Positions 6,182 to 12,257 of a stretch of DNA of 12,257 bases are shown here, one piece after another. The translations under genes and the position numbers were made by a program. How positions within the stretch are numbered: position 1 is the first letter of the stretch; every line of letters starts with the position of its first letter. Source of the DNA: Vulcanimicrobiota bacterium (lineage in GTDB: Bacteria; Vulcanimicrobiota; Vulcanimicrobiia; Vulcanimicrobiales; Vulcanimicrobiaceae); NCBI GenBank assembly GCA_003167055.1, contig PMUE01000243.1:1-12257 (forward strand). Direction: 5' to 3'. Under the pieces are notes generated by a model that was not told the DNA's origin, ran no database searches, and was given only the letters and a program-made list of their open reading frames with translations.

Positions 6182-6793
6182 ATGCCCGAACGTAGGAAAG
6201 ACGTGGCTGCAGCAGTTGCGGAGGCGCGCCGGATAGATACGACGGTACGCCCCGGCCCCGAAGACGGCGAGCTGGTGGCGATGACGCTCGGAGGACGCTC
6301 CGAGGCTTTTGCGACGCTCGTCGAGCGCTACGACCGGGCGGTGTATCATCTCGCCTACCGCACGTTGCGCGACGTCGAAGAGGCGCGCGACGTTTCACAA
6401 GAGGCTTTTTTCAAAGCCTATCGCTCGCTGCGCACGTTTAAGCCGGGCGCGAAATTCTCGACCTGGATCTTCGCAATCACCTATCACGCGTGTTGTGACC
6501 GCCTCAACCGGCGCAAGCGTTATAGTAATGAGGAATTGCCCGAACGGGCCGATACGGGACCGGGACCAGAATCGCAGGCAATCGCCCTCGATCAAGCCCG
6601 GCGCCTGCACGACGCAATCGATGCACTCCCTGAAAAATACCGCGCGGTCATTACGCTTTACCATCTTCAAGGCAAACAGTACGAAGAAATCGCCGTGGTA
6701 CTGGGATTGCCGATGGGTACGGTGAAGACACATTTATTCCGAGCCAAGGAACAGCTACGCAAGCTCTTGGGCGCGGAGGAGGCAGCCGAATGA
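6182..6793 (+). CDS. ECF-type RNA polymerase sigma factor (RpoE-like)
   Basis: A 203-residue sigma-70 family member with only regions 2 and 4, the ECF layout. Region 2 spans about 40-108, with AFATLVERYDRAVYHLAYR, the core-binding EEARDVSQEAFFKAYRSL and the -10-reading KFSTWIFAITYHACCDRLNR. Region 4 (about 142-197) shows the sigma-4 helix-turn-helix, ALPEKYRAVITLYHLQGKQYEEIA then GLPMGTVKTHLFRAKEQLRKLL. It directs polymerase to its own promoter set, usually under control of an adjacent anti-sigma protein. The first 25 residues are a poorly conserved extension; ATG at 6182 has no evident Shine-Dalgarno, and Met34 (6281) would remove part of region 2, so 6182 is preferred. The stop TGA overlaps the next gene as ATGA. 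Confidence 0.95.
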   Translation: MPERRKDVAAAVAEARRIDTTVRPGPEDGELVAMTLGGRSEAFATLVERYDRAVYHLAYRTLRDVEEARDVSQEAFFKAYRSLRTFKPGAKFSTWIFAITYHACCDRLNRRKRYSNEELPERADTGPGPESQAIALDQARRLHDAIDALPEKYRAVITLYHLQGKQYEEIAVVLGLPMGTVKTHLFRAKEQLRKLLGAEEAAE

Positions 6794-7161
6794 ACTTTGA
6801 CAACGACGACGCACTGGACCGGGCACTCTTTGCTCTTCCGCTCGAAGAGCCGCCGGCCGATTTGCGCGCCTCGATTTTGACGGCTACCATCTACCGTCCG
6901 GCGCCGGTCTTCTCGTTCCGCGAACTCGTTGCGCTCGCCGCGGTCTGCGCCGTGGTCGTGTGGCTCGTCGCTGCCGTGGTTCTGGGCGGCGGTTCGCTCT
7001 TCGTGCATTCGCTACAAGCCCTTGGCGCAGCGACATTGCGGGGGCTCAGCAATACGTCGCTCGTGCTGTGGGCGGCCGCCGGTGGGGCCACCGCAATTTG
7101 GCTATCGATTTTCACCGGATTCCAACCGCGTACAGAGGGCAAGGCGGCGCGTCGTCGCTAA
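6790..7161 (+). CDS. Putative two-TM anti-sigma factor
   Basis: A 123-residue protein whose ATGA start overlaps the sigma gene stop by 4 nt, the typical sigma/anti-sigma arrangement. The first 35 residues are acidic and helical (DDALDRALFALPLEEPPADLRASIL), like the cytoplasmic sigma-binding start of many anti-sigma factors, but without the HxxxCxxC zinc motif. Two hydrophobic helices follow at about 45-68 and 88-110, and the C-terminus is basic (KAARRR), so both ends are probably cytoplasmic with a short periplasmic loop. That leaves little extracytoplasmic part for sensing or for a RseP-type cut. Role is inferred from position and topology; no family was recognised by sequence. A 10-nt gap separates it from the response-regulator gene. 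Confidence 0.7.
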   Translation: MNFDNDDALDRALFALPLEEPPADLRASILTATIYRPAPVFSFRELVALAAVCAVVVWLVAAVVLGGGSLFVHSLQALGAATLRGLSNTSLVLWAAAGGATAIWLSIFTGFQPRTEGKAARRR

Positions 7162-7171
7162 CCCTGCTCAC

Positions 7172-7852
7172 ATGAGTGAGCCGGAAAAGCACTTCAAGGT
7201 GTTGGTCGTCGAGGACGACGGCGCGATCAGCCGCGTACTGCAACTCGAACTCGAGCACGAAGGCTATGAGGTTGAGAGCGCGCGCGATGGACTCGAAGGT
7301 TTGGAGAAAGCGCTCAAGGAGCCCGATCTCGTCATTCTGGATCTGATGCTGCCGCGCATGGACGGCCTGGAAGTGTGCCGCCGCATACGCGCCAAAAGCA
7401 GAGTACCGATCATCATGCTCACCGCGAAGGACCGCGTGCCCGACCGCGTGAGCGGTCTCGACCTCGGCGCCGATGACTACCTGACCAAACCGTTTGCCAC
7501 CGAGGAACTCCTCGCACGCGTGCGCGCGCGGCTGCGCGAACGCGCCCCGCAAAGCAATGTCATTCGTTTCCGCGATGTGGTGATGGATCGTGACCGTCAC
7601 GAGGTCACCCGCAACGACCGGCCGATCACCCTGACCGCAAAAGAATACGCGCTCCTCGAGTACCTGCTGCTGCACCGGAACAAAGTGCACACCCGCGACG
7701 AGCTGTTCAATGGCGTGTGGGGCAGCGATTTTCTTGGAGACTCCAATCTCATCGACGTCTACATCCGCTACCTGCGCGGTAAGATCGACGAAGGGTTCGA
7801 CGAGAAAATGATCACGACCGTACGCGGCGTCGGTTACACTATTCGCGATTGA
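7172..7852 (+). CDS. OmpR/PhoB-family DNA-binding response regulator
   Basis: A 226-residue two-domain regulator. The receiver domain (8-120) has the acidic pair Glu14/Asp15/Asp16, phosphoacceptor Asp57 in LVILDLMLPRMDG, a Thr in IIMLTAKD and the conserved Lys in DDYLTKPF. The C-terminal winged-helix domain (about 130-226) shows LTAKEYALLEYLLLHRNKVHTRDEL and the DNA-reading VYIRYLRGKID, ending TVRGVGYTIRD as is usual for OmpR-type proteins. Phosphorylated by the histidine kinase encoded next, it would bind direct repeats at target promoters. The ATG at 7172 is chosen because the receiver domain begins there; the frame is open upstream, but that sequence is in the anti-sigma-like gene. Its TGA stop overlaps the kinase start as TTGA. 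Confidence 0.96.
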   Translation: MSEPEKHFKVLVVEDDGAISRVLQLELEHEGYEVESARDGLEGLEKALKEPDLVILDLMLPRMDGLEVCRRIRAKSRVPIIMLTAKDRVPDRVSGLDLGADDYLTKPFATEELLARVRARLRERAPQSNVIRFRDVVMDRDRHEVTRNDRPITLTAKEYALLEYLLLHRNKVHTRDELFNGVWGSDFLGDSNLIDVYIRYLRGKIDEGFDEKMITTVRGVGYTIRD

Positions 7853-9273
7853 GACTTTCGCTTCGGTGGCGGATAGCCGCCGCATACGCGATTCTGCTCG
7901 TCGCCGCACTGGCCGCGACCAGCGGCGTCATCGTCTGGCGCTTTCAGGCGATCCTCTTCGACGAAGCGCGCTCGCGCGTCGACGAAACGATGAACGAGAT
8001 CGTGAGCGCCGTTCAACCGGTCAATCCATTTCCCGGAAGCGTCGTCGATGAGTCGTTGCTGCAAATCATCAACAGCAATAATTTGGCGGCGTGGCAAGGG
8101 CCGACGACCTTCATTCAGGTCGATACGACGCGCGGCTATCCGATCGCGCGCTCGCCGAACCTCGGATCGATCAGCATTCCCCCCAACACGTCGCTCACGT
8201 CGAAGCATCCGCGCGCCTTTCGGCAGATCACCGTCGGCACGACCCCGTTCCTGATCGAAGACCGGCTGCTGCGCAGCGGTTCGTTCTCGGTCGTGGTCCA
8301 CGTCGCCGAATCGCTGAACGAACTCAATCGCACCTTCGCGCAAACCAGTCGCACCATTCTGCTGATCTTGGCGGTCGCGACGATTCTCGTCGTGGCGCTT
8401 TCCATACTGCTCGCGTCACAGGCGATCGGGCCGATTACGCGCCTGTCGCGCGCCATGCACGAGATCGGCTCCGAACGGCTTGACCGGCGATTACCGGGTG
8501 CGCAACGTCACGACGAGATCGGGGAACTGACGCGCAGCTTCAACGATCTGCTCGCGCGCTTGCAAGAAGCCTTTGCGCGCGAACGGCAGTTCATCTCCGA
8601 CGCGTCACACGAACTCAAGACGCCGCTGACCTCGATCAACGCCAATGCGCAGATGCTCCTGCGCTGGGGTGACCGTGACGATACCATCCGCCGCGAGAGC
8701 CTGGAAACGATTCGACACGAGAGCGCTGCGCTCGCCGAAATGGTCAACGGCATGCTCATGCTCGCGAAAGCCGACCGTGGTGACGCGATTCCAAAGGAGC
8801 CGGTTTCGCTCTCGCTCGTCGCGCAAGAAGCGCTGCGCAACGCTGCGCCGCGCGCGGCCGAAAAGCACCTGTACCTCGAACTCGACGCACCGTCACCGTC
8901 GCCATTGGTCGAGGGCGATCCGCATTTACTGCGTCAGCTGGTTAGCAATCTCGTCGATAACGCGCTCAAATTCACCGAGGAGGGCGGCGTCACGATACGG
9001 ATCGGCGAGAGCCTCCACGACGCCTGGATCAATGTCATCGATACCGGCCCCGGCGTTCCTGAGGGCGAACTCGCACACGTCTTCGAGCGCTTTTACCGCG
9101 CGGACAAAGCGCGTTCACGCGAGGTTCCTGGAACGGGGCTGGGTCTAGCCATTGTGCGATCCATCGCCCGCGTGCACGGCGGCGACATCGTGGCACAACG
9201 CACGCCGTTGGGCGGCGCATCATTTCTGGTGCGGTTTCCGAAGATTGAACAGACGCTCACCCCGTCTTCATGA
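7849..9273 (+). CDS. Membrane sensor histidine kinase
   Basis: A 474-residue HAMP-type kinase, partner of the response regulator just upstream. TM1 is about residues 9-30, a periplasmic sensor part about 31-166, TM2 about 168-190, then HAMP (about 190-242, with ARLQEAFARERQFISDASH leading into the H box). His254 in SHELKTPLTSI is the autophosphorylation site. The ATPase domain has the N box NLVDNALKF (367-375), G1 DTGPGVP (398-404), F box FERFYRAD and G2 GTGLGLAIV (428-436). The sensor part has no domain I recognise, so the stimulus is unknown. The start is TTG at 7849, overlapping the regulator stop by 4 nt. An intact, standard-length kinase. Confidence 0.96.
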   Translation: MRLSLRWRIAAAYAILLVAALAATSGVIVWRFQAILFDEARSRVDETMNEIVSAVQPVNPFPGSVVDESLLQIINSNNLAAWQGPTTFIQVDTTRGYPIARSPNLGSISIPPNTSLTSKHPRAFRQITVGTTPFLIEDRLLRSGSFSVVVHVAESLNELNRTFAQTSRTILLILAVATILVVALSILLASQAIGPITRLSRAMHEIGSERLDRRLPGAQRHDEIGELTRSFNDLLARLQEAFARERQFISDASHELKTPLTSINANAQMLLRWGDRDDTIRRESLETIRHESAALAEMVNGMLMLAKADRGDAIPKEPVSLSLVAQEALRNAAPRAAEKHLYLELDAPSPSPLVEGDPHLLRQLVSNLVDNALKFTEEGGVTIRIGESLHDAWINVIDTGPGVPEGELAHVFERFYRADKARSREVPGTGLGLAIVRSIARVHGGDIVAQRTPLGGASFLVRFPKIEQTLTPSS

Positions 9274-9284
9274 TGGAGGTACCG

Positions 9285-9308
9285 GTGAGCGCCTATCATC
9301 GGATGTGA
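9285..9308 (+). CDS. Possible 7-codon leader mini-ORF before the beta-repeat gene
   Basis: GGAGG (9275-9279) stands 5 nt before a GTG at 9285, opening GTG AGC GCC TAT CAT CGG ATG TGA (MSAYHRM). The stop TGA (9306-9308) shares its last base with the ATG (9308) of the secreted protein gene, giving TGATG. This best ribosome site of the gap serves the mini-ORF, not the larger gene, so it could feed ribosomes to it by reinitiation. Equally it could be chance. Confidence 0.35.
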   Translation: MSAYHRM

Positions 9309-10345
9309 TGGCGACCACTTGGCGGCGGGGGCTCGCGGGGCTTCTGTCCGTTTTTGCGTTTCTCGTCGGCACGGGCCTCCGCGCTCATGCTGCGACGACG
9401 CTCATCCCAACGACGCCTGCGCCTTTTGTCGTGGTCCAGATCGACAGCGGTTCGGTGAACATCCGCACTTGGGACCGTCCGGCGATCGATCTCGAAGCCG
9501 ATCCGACGATTACCTACAACCACGCCCCGCCGCGCCAAGTCGCCGCGCGCATTCCACAACAGATCCCACTTTGGTCGCAAACGCTCAAAACGCCGCAAGG
9601 GCAGCAGCTCGATCTTGCGCCCGAGCTTTTTCCCCTGCCGCCGTTTGCACCGGGCGAGCACGACGCGGTCATTATTCGCGGTCAAGGCGACGTGACGCTC
9701 ACCGTGCCGGCGCAGTCACCGCTGCTTTTGATCAACGTGCGCGTGGGATCGGTGACGCTCTCGGGTTATAACGGCTCAGCCTTCGTTGCACATGTCGTCG
9801 CCGGTGAAGTGCACATGGACAACGTCTCGACGACCGCCGCAGTCCAGGTAAACAACGGGCCGGTGTTCATCTCGAACTCGACCTTCGAGCGGCTGCGGCT
9901 GCGCACCGGACGCGGAACCATCTTCATGAGCGCGTGTCGCGCGCGCCAGATTCAAGTCACAAGTCTCACCGGTTCCATCATTTTCGACAACGGCGTCTTC
10001 GAGCCGGGGCTCGCGCACTTCGAGAGCGATCGCGGCAACGTCGTCATCGGCGCGGCGAGCGGCATGCAAATCGAAGCCCATTCCAGCAGCGGCCGCATTC
10101 TGTACGATATCGGTAGCGATGGCTCCGTCAATCGCAGCGCGCAAGACGCGCAAGCGACGCTGATGGGCGGTGGACCTGTCGTCACTGCGTCAAGTGTGAA
10201 CGGCGCCGTGATCTTCTTTCACGGCACACTGCACGACTATCCACAGTTCGAGCGTCTGCTGACGCCAAAGACGCGCGCCGCGTTTCCGGGCCAACCGCCG
10301 CAGATGCAACGGCAACCGCTGCGCCGCGTAAAGCCCCGAAGTTAG
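9308..10345 (+). CDS. Secreted beta-repeat protein, DUF4097-like
   Basis: A 345-residue exported protein. The N-terminus WRRGLAGLLSVFAFLVGTGLR with RAHA is a Sec-type signal peptide, cleavage likely after Ala28. The mature part is a run of short beta strands with recurring G-x-V/I motifs: VNIRTWDR, VTLTVP, GSVTLSGYNG, GEVHMDNVSTT, VQVNNGPVFISNSTF, LRTGRGTIFM, TSLTGSIIFDNG, SDRGNVVIGAAS, SSSGRILYDIGS, which is the pattern of DUF4097/adhesin-like right-handed beta-solenoids. The C-terminus becomes Pro/Arg-rich (FPGQPPQMQRQPLRRVKPRS). Longer frames upstream to 9152 lie in the kinase gene; ATG at 9308 is chosen because it begins the signal peptide. DUF4097 proteins often accompany sigma/anti-sigma or two-component genes, as here. 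Activity unknown; probably periplasmic or cell-surface. Confidence 0.8.
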   Translation: MATTWRRGLAGLLSVFAFLVGTGLRAHAATTLIPTTPAPFVVVQIDSGSVNIRTWDRPAIDLEADPTITYNHAPPRQVAARIPQQIPLWSQTLKTPQGQQLDLAPELFPLPPFAPGEHDAVIIRGQGDVTLTVPAQSPLLLINVRVGSVTLSGYNGSAFVAHVVAGEVHMDNVSTTAAVQVNNGPVFISNSTFERLRLRTGRGTIFMSACRARQIQVTSLTGSIIFDNGVFEPGLAHFESDRGNVVIGAASGMQIEAHSSSGRILYDIGSDGSVNRSAQDAQATLMGGGPVVTASSVNGAVIFFHGTLHDYPQFERLLTPKTRAAFPGQPPQMQRQPLRRVKPRS

Positions 10346-10686
10346 GACTCTCCAAAATGTTCGCGCAAAAATAGCTGCGCGAGTTTGGTTTCACCCGGAG
10401 CGTTTGCGCCCTTGCCATCGCGGCGGTATCTCAAGAATGCTTCGTGCAAGGCGAACGGCTCGGTAAATCCCAGACGTTGGCGCAAGTTCGCTATGGTCTC
10501 GCCAAGCTCGAGCAATGCGGTCGCGTTCTCCGAAACGTACCCCGTGTGCTCGTTAACGCCGAAGAGCCCCCAGCCATCCGCGGCGTGAGATCGTAGTGCG
10601 GCGTGAAGTCGCTCCCGGTAAGAGGCTTCCGCGATTTCTAAGTCTTTTTCGAATCCCTCTCGACGCCCAGCGTTCATTGGGGTCAT
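10342..10686 (-). CDS. Uncharacterised 114-residue protein
   Basis: A soluble helix-rich protein with no signal peptide or membrane segment. Visible segments are a charged N-terminal helix (EGFEKDLEIAEASYRERLHAAL), a GWGLFGVNEHTGYVSENATAL stretch with Trp39, an ELGETIANLRQRLGF helix, and EPFALHEAFLRYR toward the C-terminus. The GxWGLFGxN pattern followed by LLELGxxI.LRxxLG reminds me of a small uncharacterised bacterial family; I do not know its function. The start codon overlaps the upstream GNAT stop by 4 nt (ATGA), so it is probably cotranslated. Met4 (10677) is an alternative start. Its TAA overlaps the TAG of the convergent beta-repeat gene. Confidence 0.75.
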   Translation of the reverse strand: MTPMNAGRREGFEKDLEIAEASYRERLHAALRSHAADGWGLFGVNEHTGYVSENATALLELGETIANLRQRLGFTEPFALHEAFLRYRRDGKGANAPGETKLAQLFLREHFGES

Positions 10687-11108
10687 AGCAAGTACTTCCG
10701 CATCATCGCCATGTCGAGTTTAAACGTGTGCTGCGGAAGTACCGCCTCGACACCGTAGCCGCAAGCTTCGAAAAAACGCTGCGCGCTGCGCTCGTGCGGC
10801 ACCATCACCGTCATCTTGTGGCAGTTGTAGTAGTTCGCGACCTCGGCCATTTCGGCTAGGATCGCGCGCCCGATTCCGCTACGGCGACGTTCGGGCGCAA
10901 CGATGAGGCGCTCGACCTGCCCGAGTGACGCGGCGACGTATAAGGAGCCGGCGGCGACAGTTTCCTCGCCGTCAACGGCGGCGAAGCCGTAGGCCTGCTC
11001 GTGCCACACGACTGGGAACTCGTAGAACGCTCGCAGCGCCTCGCGTTCGTGGTCGCGAAAGAAATCGACGAGCGCGTGCGTTTGCACGCGCACGATCTCA
11101 ACCGGCAA
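10683..11108 (-). CDS. GNAT family N-acetyltransferase
   Basis: A 141-residue GNAT fold distinct from the one in the pyr operon. Motif A is VERLIVAPERRRSGIGRAILAEM (about 65-87), with the acetyl-CoA loop at RRRSGIG. The following MTVMVPHERSAQRFFEACGYGVE covers beta 5 and motif B, and VLPQHTFKLDM is the last strand. The acceptor cannot be read from the sequence. The start TTG at 11108 overlaps the metallo-hydrolase stop by 11 nt; GTG at 11093 (V6) is an alternative that removes the overlap. Its stop is coupled to the 114-residue gene by ATGA. Four-gene operon context gives no substrate clue. Confidence 0.85.
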   Translation of the reverse strand: MPVEIVRVQTHALVDFFRDHEREALRAFYEFPVVWHEQAYGFAAVDGEETVAAGSLYVAASLGQVERLIVAPERRRSGIGRAILAEMAEVANYYNCHKMTVMVPHERSAQRFFEACGYGVEAVLPQHTFKLDMAMMRKYLL

Positions 11109-11895
11109 CCGCGGCGACTTCCGTTTCTAAATCGACTTCGAGGCCGTCACGCGCGGCGATCGCGCGGATACCCAGATCGTCTTCCAGCGCTTGCGCGAGC
11201 TTGCCCGGATCGGCTTCGAGCATCTTCGTGCCGAAGTGCTGGAAAATCGCGACGCGAGGCGAGACTTCTTCTACGACGCGGCGCGCGTCGTCCCAGGTGA
11301 GGTGATCGACGTTCATCGCGTCGGCCAAGCGCAACACGTTGATGACGAGCACGTCCGGTTTGTGGGCCGCGTAGTCGGCGGCGAGTCCGGAGAAGTAGCG
11401 CCCGCACGGCAAGTACGAGAAGCGCAGGCCCTGGTGACGGAAATGCATGCCGTACGTTTCGACCGCGTGATGATGCGCGATCGACGTGTACATCTCGACG
11501 TCGCCGATAACATACGGGCCGCTGCCGGCTTCGAGCACGTCGACACGTTCGACGAAACGTTGCGCGTACGGCAGCACCGTCGGCTCGCCTTCCAGCGCAT
11601 CCTTCGGTGCGAGCAGGATCCCGCGCCGCCGAAAGCCGCCCGAGGTCATCGCTTCGATCATGGCGGTTGAGTCGGCGGCGTGATCGAGATGTTTGTGCGA
11701 GAGCGCGATCGCCGAGAGCTCGCGCGGATTGCACGGCGGTACGTGCGAGAGCGCGCGCACCAGCGCTCCGGGGCCGGGATCCACGTGGATCTGCGTTTCA
11801 CCTAGGCGTAACCACATGCCGCCGGACGCGCGAAACTGGCGCGCGACGACGAATCGCGCGCCGCCGCTGCCGAGAAAGAGTACGCTCGACGACAC
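11098..11895 (-). CDS. MBL-fold metallo-hydrolase
   Basis: A 265-residue metallo-beta-lactamase-superfamily protein. The beta-rich start runs into IHVDPGPGALVRAL, then the HxHxDH motif at His67-Lys-His69-Leu-Asp71-His72 (written SHKHLDH). A later His from the SIAHHHAVETYG stretch (141-143) and His220 in IFQHFG are the expected third and last metal ligands. The bridging-Asp position, usually D-T before YF, reads FSYLPCGRYF, putting Cys164 where Asp is expected. Mid-sized single-domain proteins of this kind include UlaG/RNase Z-like hydrolases; substrate is unknown. The GTG at 11895 lies 2 nt after the DUF1501 stop, with AAGG just before it. Translationally coupled to its neighbours. Confidence 0.85.
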   Translation of the reverse strand: MSSSVLFLGSGGARFVVARQFRASGGMWLRLGETQIHVDPGPGALVRALSHVPPCNPRELSAIALSHKHLDHAADSTAMIEAMTSGGFRRRGILLAPKDALEGEPTVLPYAQRFVERVDVLEAGSGPYVIGDVEMYTSIAHHHAVETYGMHFRHQGLRFSYLPCGRYFSGLAADYAAHKPDVLVINVLRLADAMNVDHLTWDDARRVVEEVSPRVAIFQHFGTKMLEADPGKLAQALEDDLGIRAIAARDGLEVDLETEVAAVAG

Positions 11896-11897
11896 CC

Positions 11898-12257
11898 TTA
11901 GGCGATTATAGGTAGTTGCTCGAAATTCCCGGAGAGGATCTTTGTGGAGGGACGGCCGAGCCAGCGCTGCAGGATGGTGGCGTAGACGCTGCGGAAGTCG
12001 GTCGTGAAGCGTACGTTGCCCATGTTGGTATTGCTCAGGTCGGGCGTGGCACCGTAGAGGCCGCCTTTGACGCCGCCGCCGATGGCAAAGAGCGGCGAGG
12101 CTTCGCCGTGGTCGGTGCCGCGACTGCCGTTCTCGGCGATGCGGCGCCCGAACTCGCTGAACGTCAGCGTTAATACCTTCTTGTCATTGCCGTGCGAGGC
12201 GAGATCGTTGTAGAACGCGCTGATCGCCTCCGAAAATTCGCCGAGCAAACGATCTTG
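11898..12257 (-). CDS. DUF1501 domain protein, C-terminal part (partial, runs off right edge)
   Basis: The frame is open from the right edge for 119 residues to TAA at 11898. FSEFGRRIAENGSRGTDHGEA, GGGVKGGLYGATPDL and RFTTDFRSVYATILQRWLG are characteristic of the C-terminal third of DUF1501 proteins, usually about 400-450 residues, Tat-exported and often paired with a DUF1800 gene. The family is part of the alkaline phosphatase-like (sulfatase) group; the TDHG motif is thought to hold a metal ligand. The start, signal peptide and the rest of the active site are outside the window. It is the upstream gene of the leftward operon as seen here, followed 2 nt later by the metallo-hydrolase. Confidence 0.92.
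   Translation of the reverse strand, partial: QDRLLGEFSEAISAFYNDLASHGNDKKVLTLTFSEFGRRIAENGSRGTDHGEASPLFAIGGGVKGGLYGATPDLSNTNMGNVRFTTDFRSVYATILQRWLGRPSTKILSGNFEQLPIIA

Noticed and set aside
5997..6236. 79-residue + strand ORF before the sigma gene
   Set aside because: No ribosome site, no recognisable segments, and it runs into the sigma gene in another frame.
6929..7171. 81-residue extension of the response regulator
   Set aside because: Is an out-of-frame read of the anti-sigma-like gene; the receiver domain starts at 7172.
7112..7909. 265-residue - strand ORF opposite the response regulator
   Set aside because: Antisense shadow typical of GC-rich coding DNA; the plus-strand regulator is unmistakable.
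9152..9307. 52-residue extension of the beta-repeat protein
   Set aside because: Is an out-of-frame read of the kinase's ATPase domain and would hide the signal peptide.
1..12257. CRISPR arrays, tRNA or rRNA genes, insertion sequences, attachment sites
   Set aside because: No regularly spaced repeats, cloverleaf-like segments, transposase motifs or flanking inverted repeats were seen by eye; a dedicated scan was not possible.

Overview
This is a GC-rich, gene-dense bacterial chromosomal window with no mobile elements, rRNA, tRNA or CRISPR that I can see. The organism cannot be named with certainty. The gene content (class 1B pyrKDFE cluster, sedolisin-type protease, DUF1501 protein, two-TM anti-sigma-like protein beside an ECF sigma factor) and the frequent TTG/GTG starts suggest an environmental lineage such as Vulcanimicrobiota (Ca. 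Eremiobacterota/WPS-2) or a similar terrabacterial phylum; this is inference from general style, not from a marker gene.

Region 1 (about 1-5006, minus strand) reads as one tightly packed operon transcribed leftwards: pyrK, pyrD, pyrF, pyrE, a GNAT acetyltransferase, an AI-2E/PerM-family membrane protein, and the 5' part of an S53 (sedolisin/kumamolisin) protease whose catalytic domain lies beyond the left edge. Junctions are overlaps or gaps of 17 nt or less. The four pyr genes supply the last steps of UMP synthesis (dihydroorotate to orotate to OMP to UMP) in the K-D-F-E order familiar from Gram-positives; carAB, pyrB, pyrC and pyrR are not in this window.

Region 2 (5007-6181) starts with a divergent intergenic region. 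To its right a 46-residue protein with a very strong Shine-Dalgarno is read rightwards and ends before a perfect 15-bp hairpin terminator (5303-5345). That terminator also sits behind a convergent minus-strand gene for a Pro/Gly-rich three-TM protein. A further 41-codon minus-strand ORF is possible in the gap before the sigma gene.

Region 3 (6182-10345, plus strand) looks like a five-gene signalling and envelope operon: ECF sigma factor, two-TM putative anti-sigma partner, OmpR-type response regulator, sensor histidine kinase, and a secreted DUF4097-like beta-repeat protein. The spacings are 4-nt overlap, 10-nt gap, 4-nt overlap, and 34 nt, the last containing a possible 7-codon mini-ORF. This is the most interesting system here: two transcription-control layers (sigma/anti-sigma and two-component) linked to one exported beta-repeat protein.

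Region 4 (10342-12257, minus strand) is a second compact operon: the C-terminal part of a DUF1501 protein, a metallo-beta-lactamase-fold hydrolase with an unusual Cys at the usual bridging-Asp position, a second GNAT acetyltransferase, and a 114-residue protein of unknown function. Its last stop codon overlaps the stop codon of Region 3's last gene.
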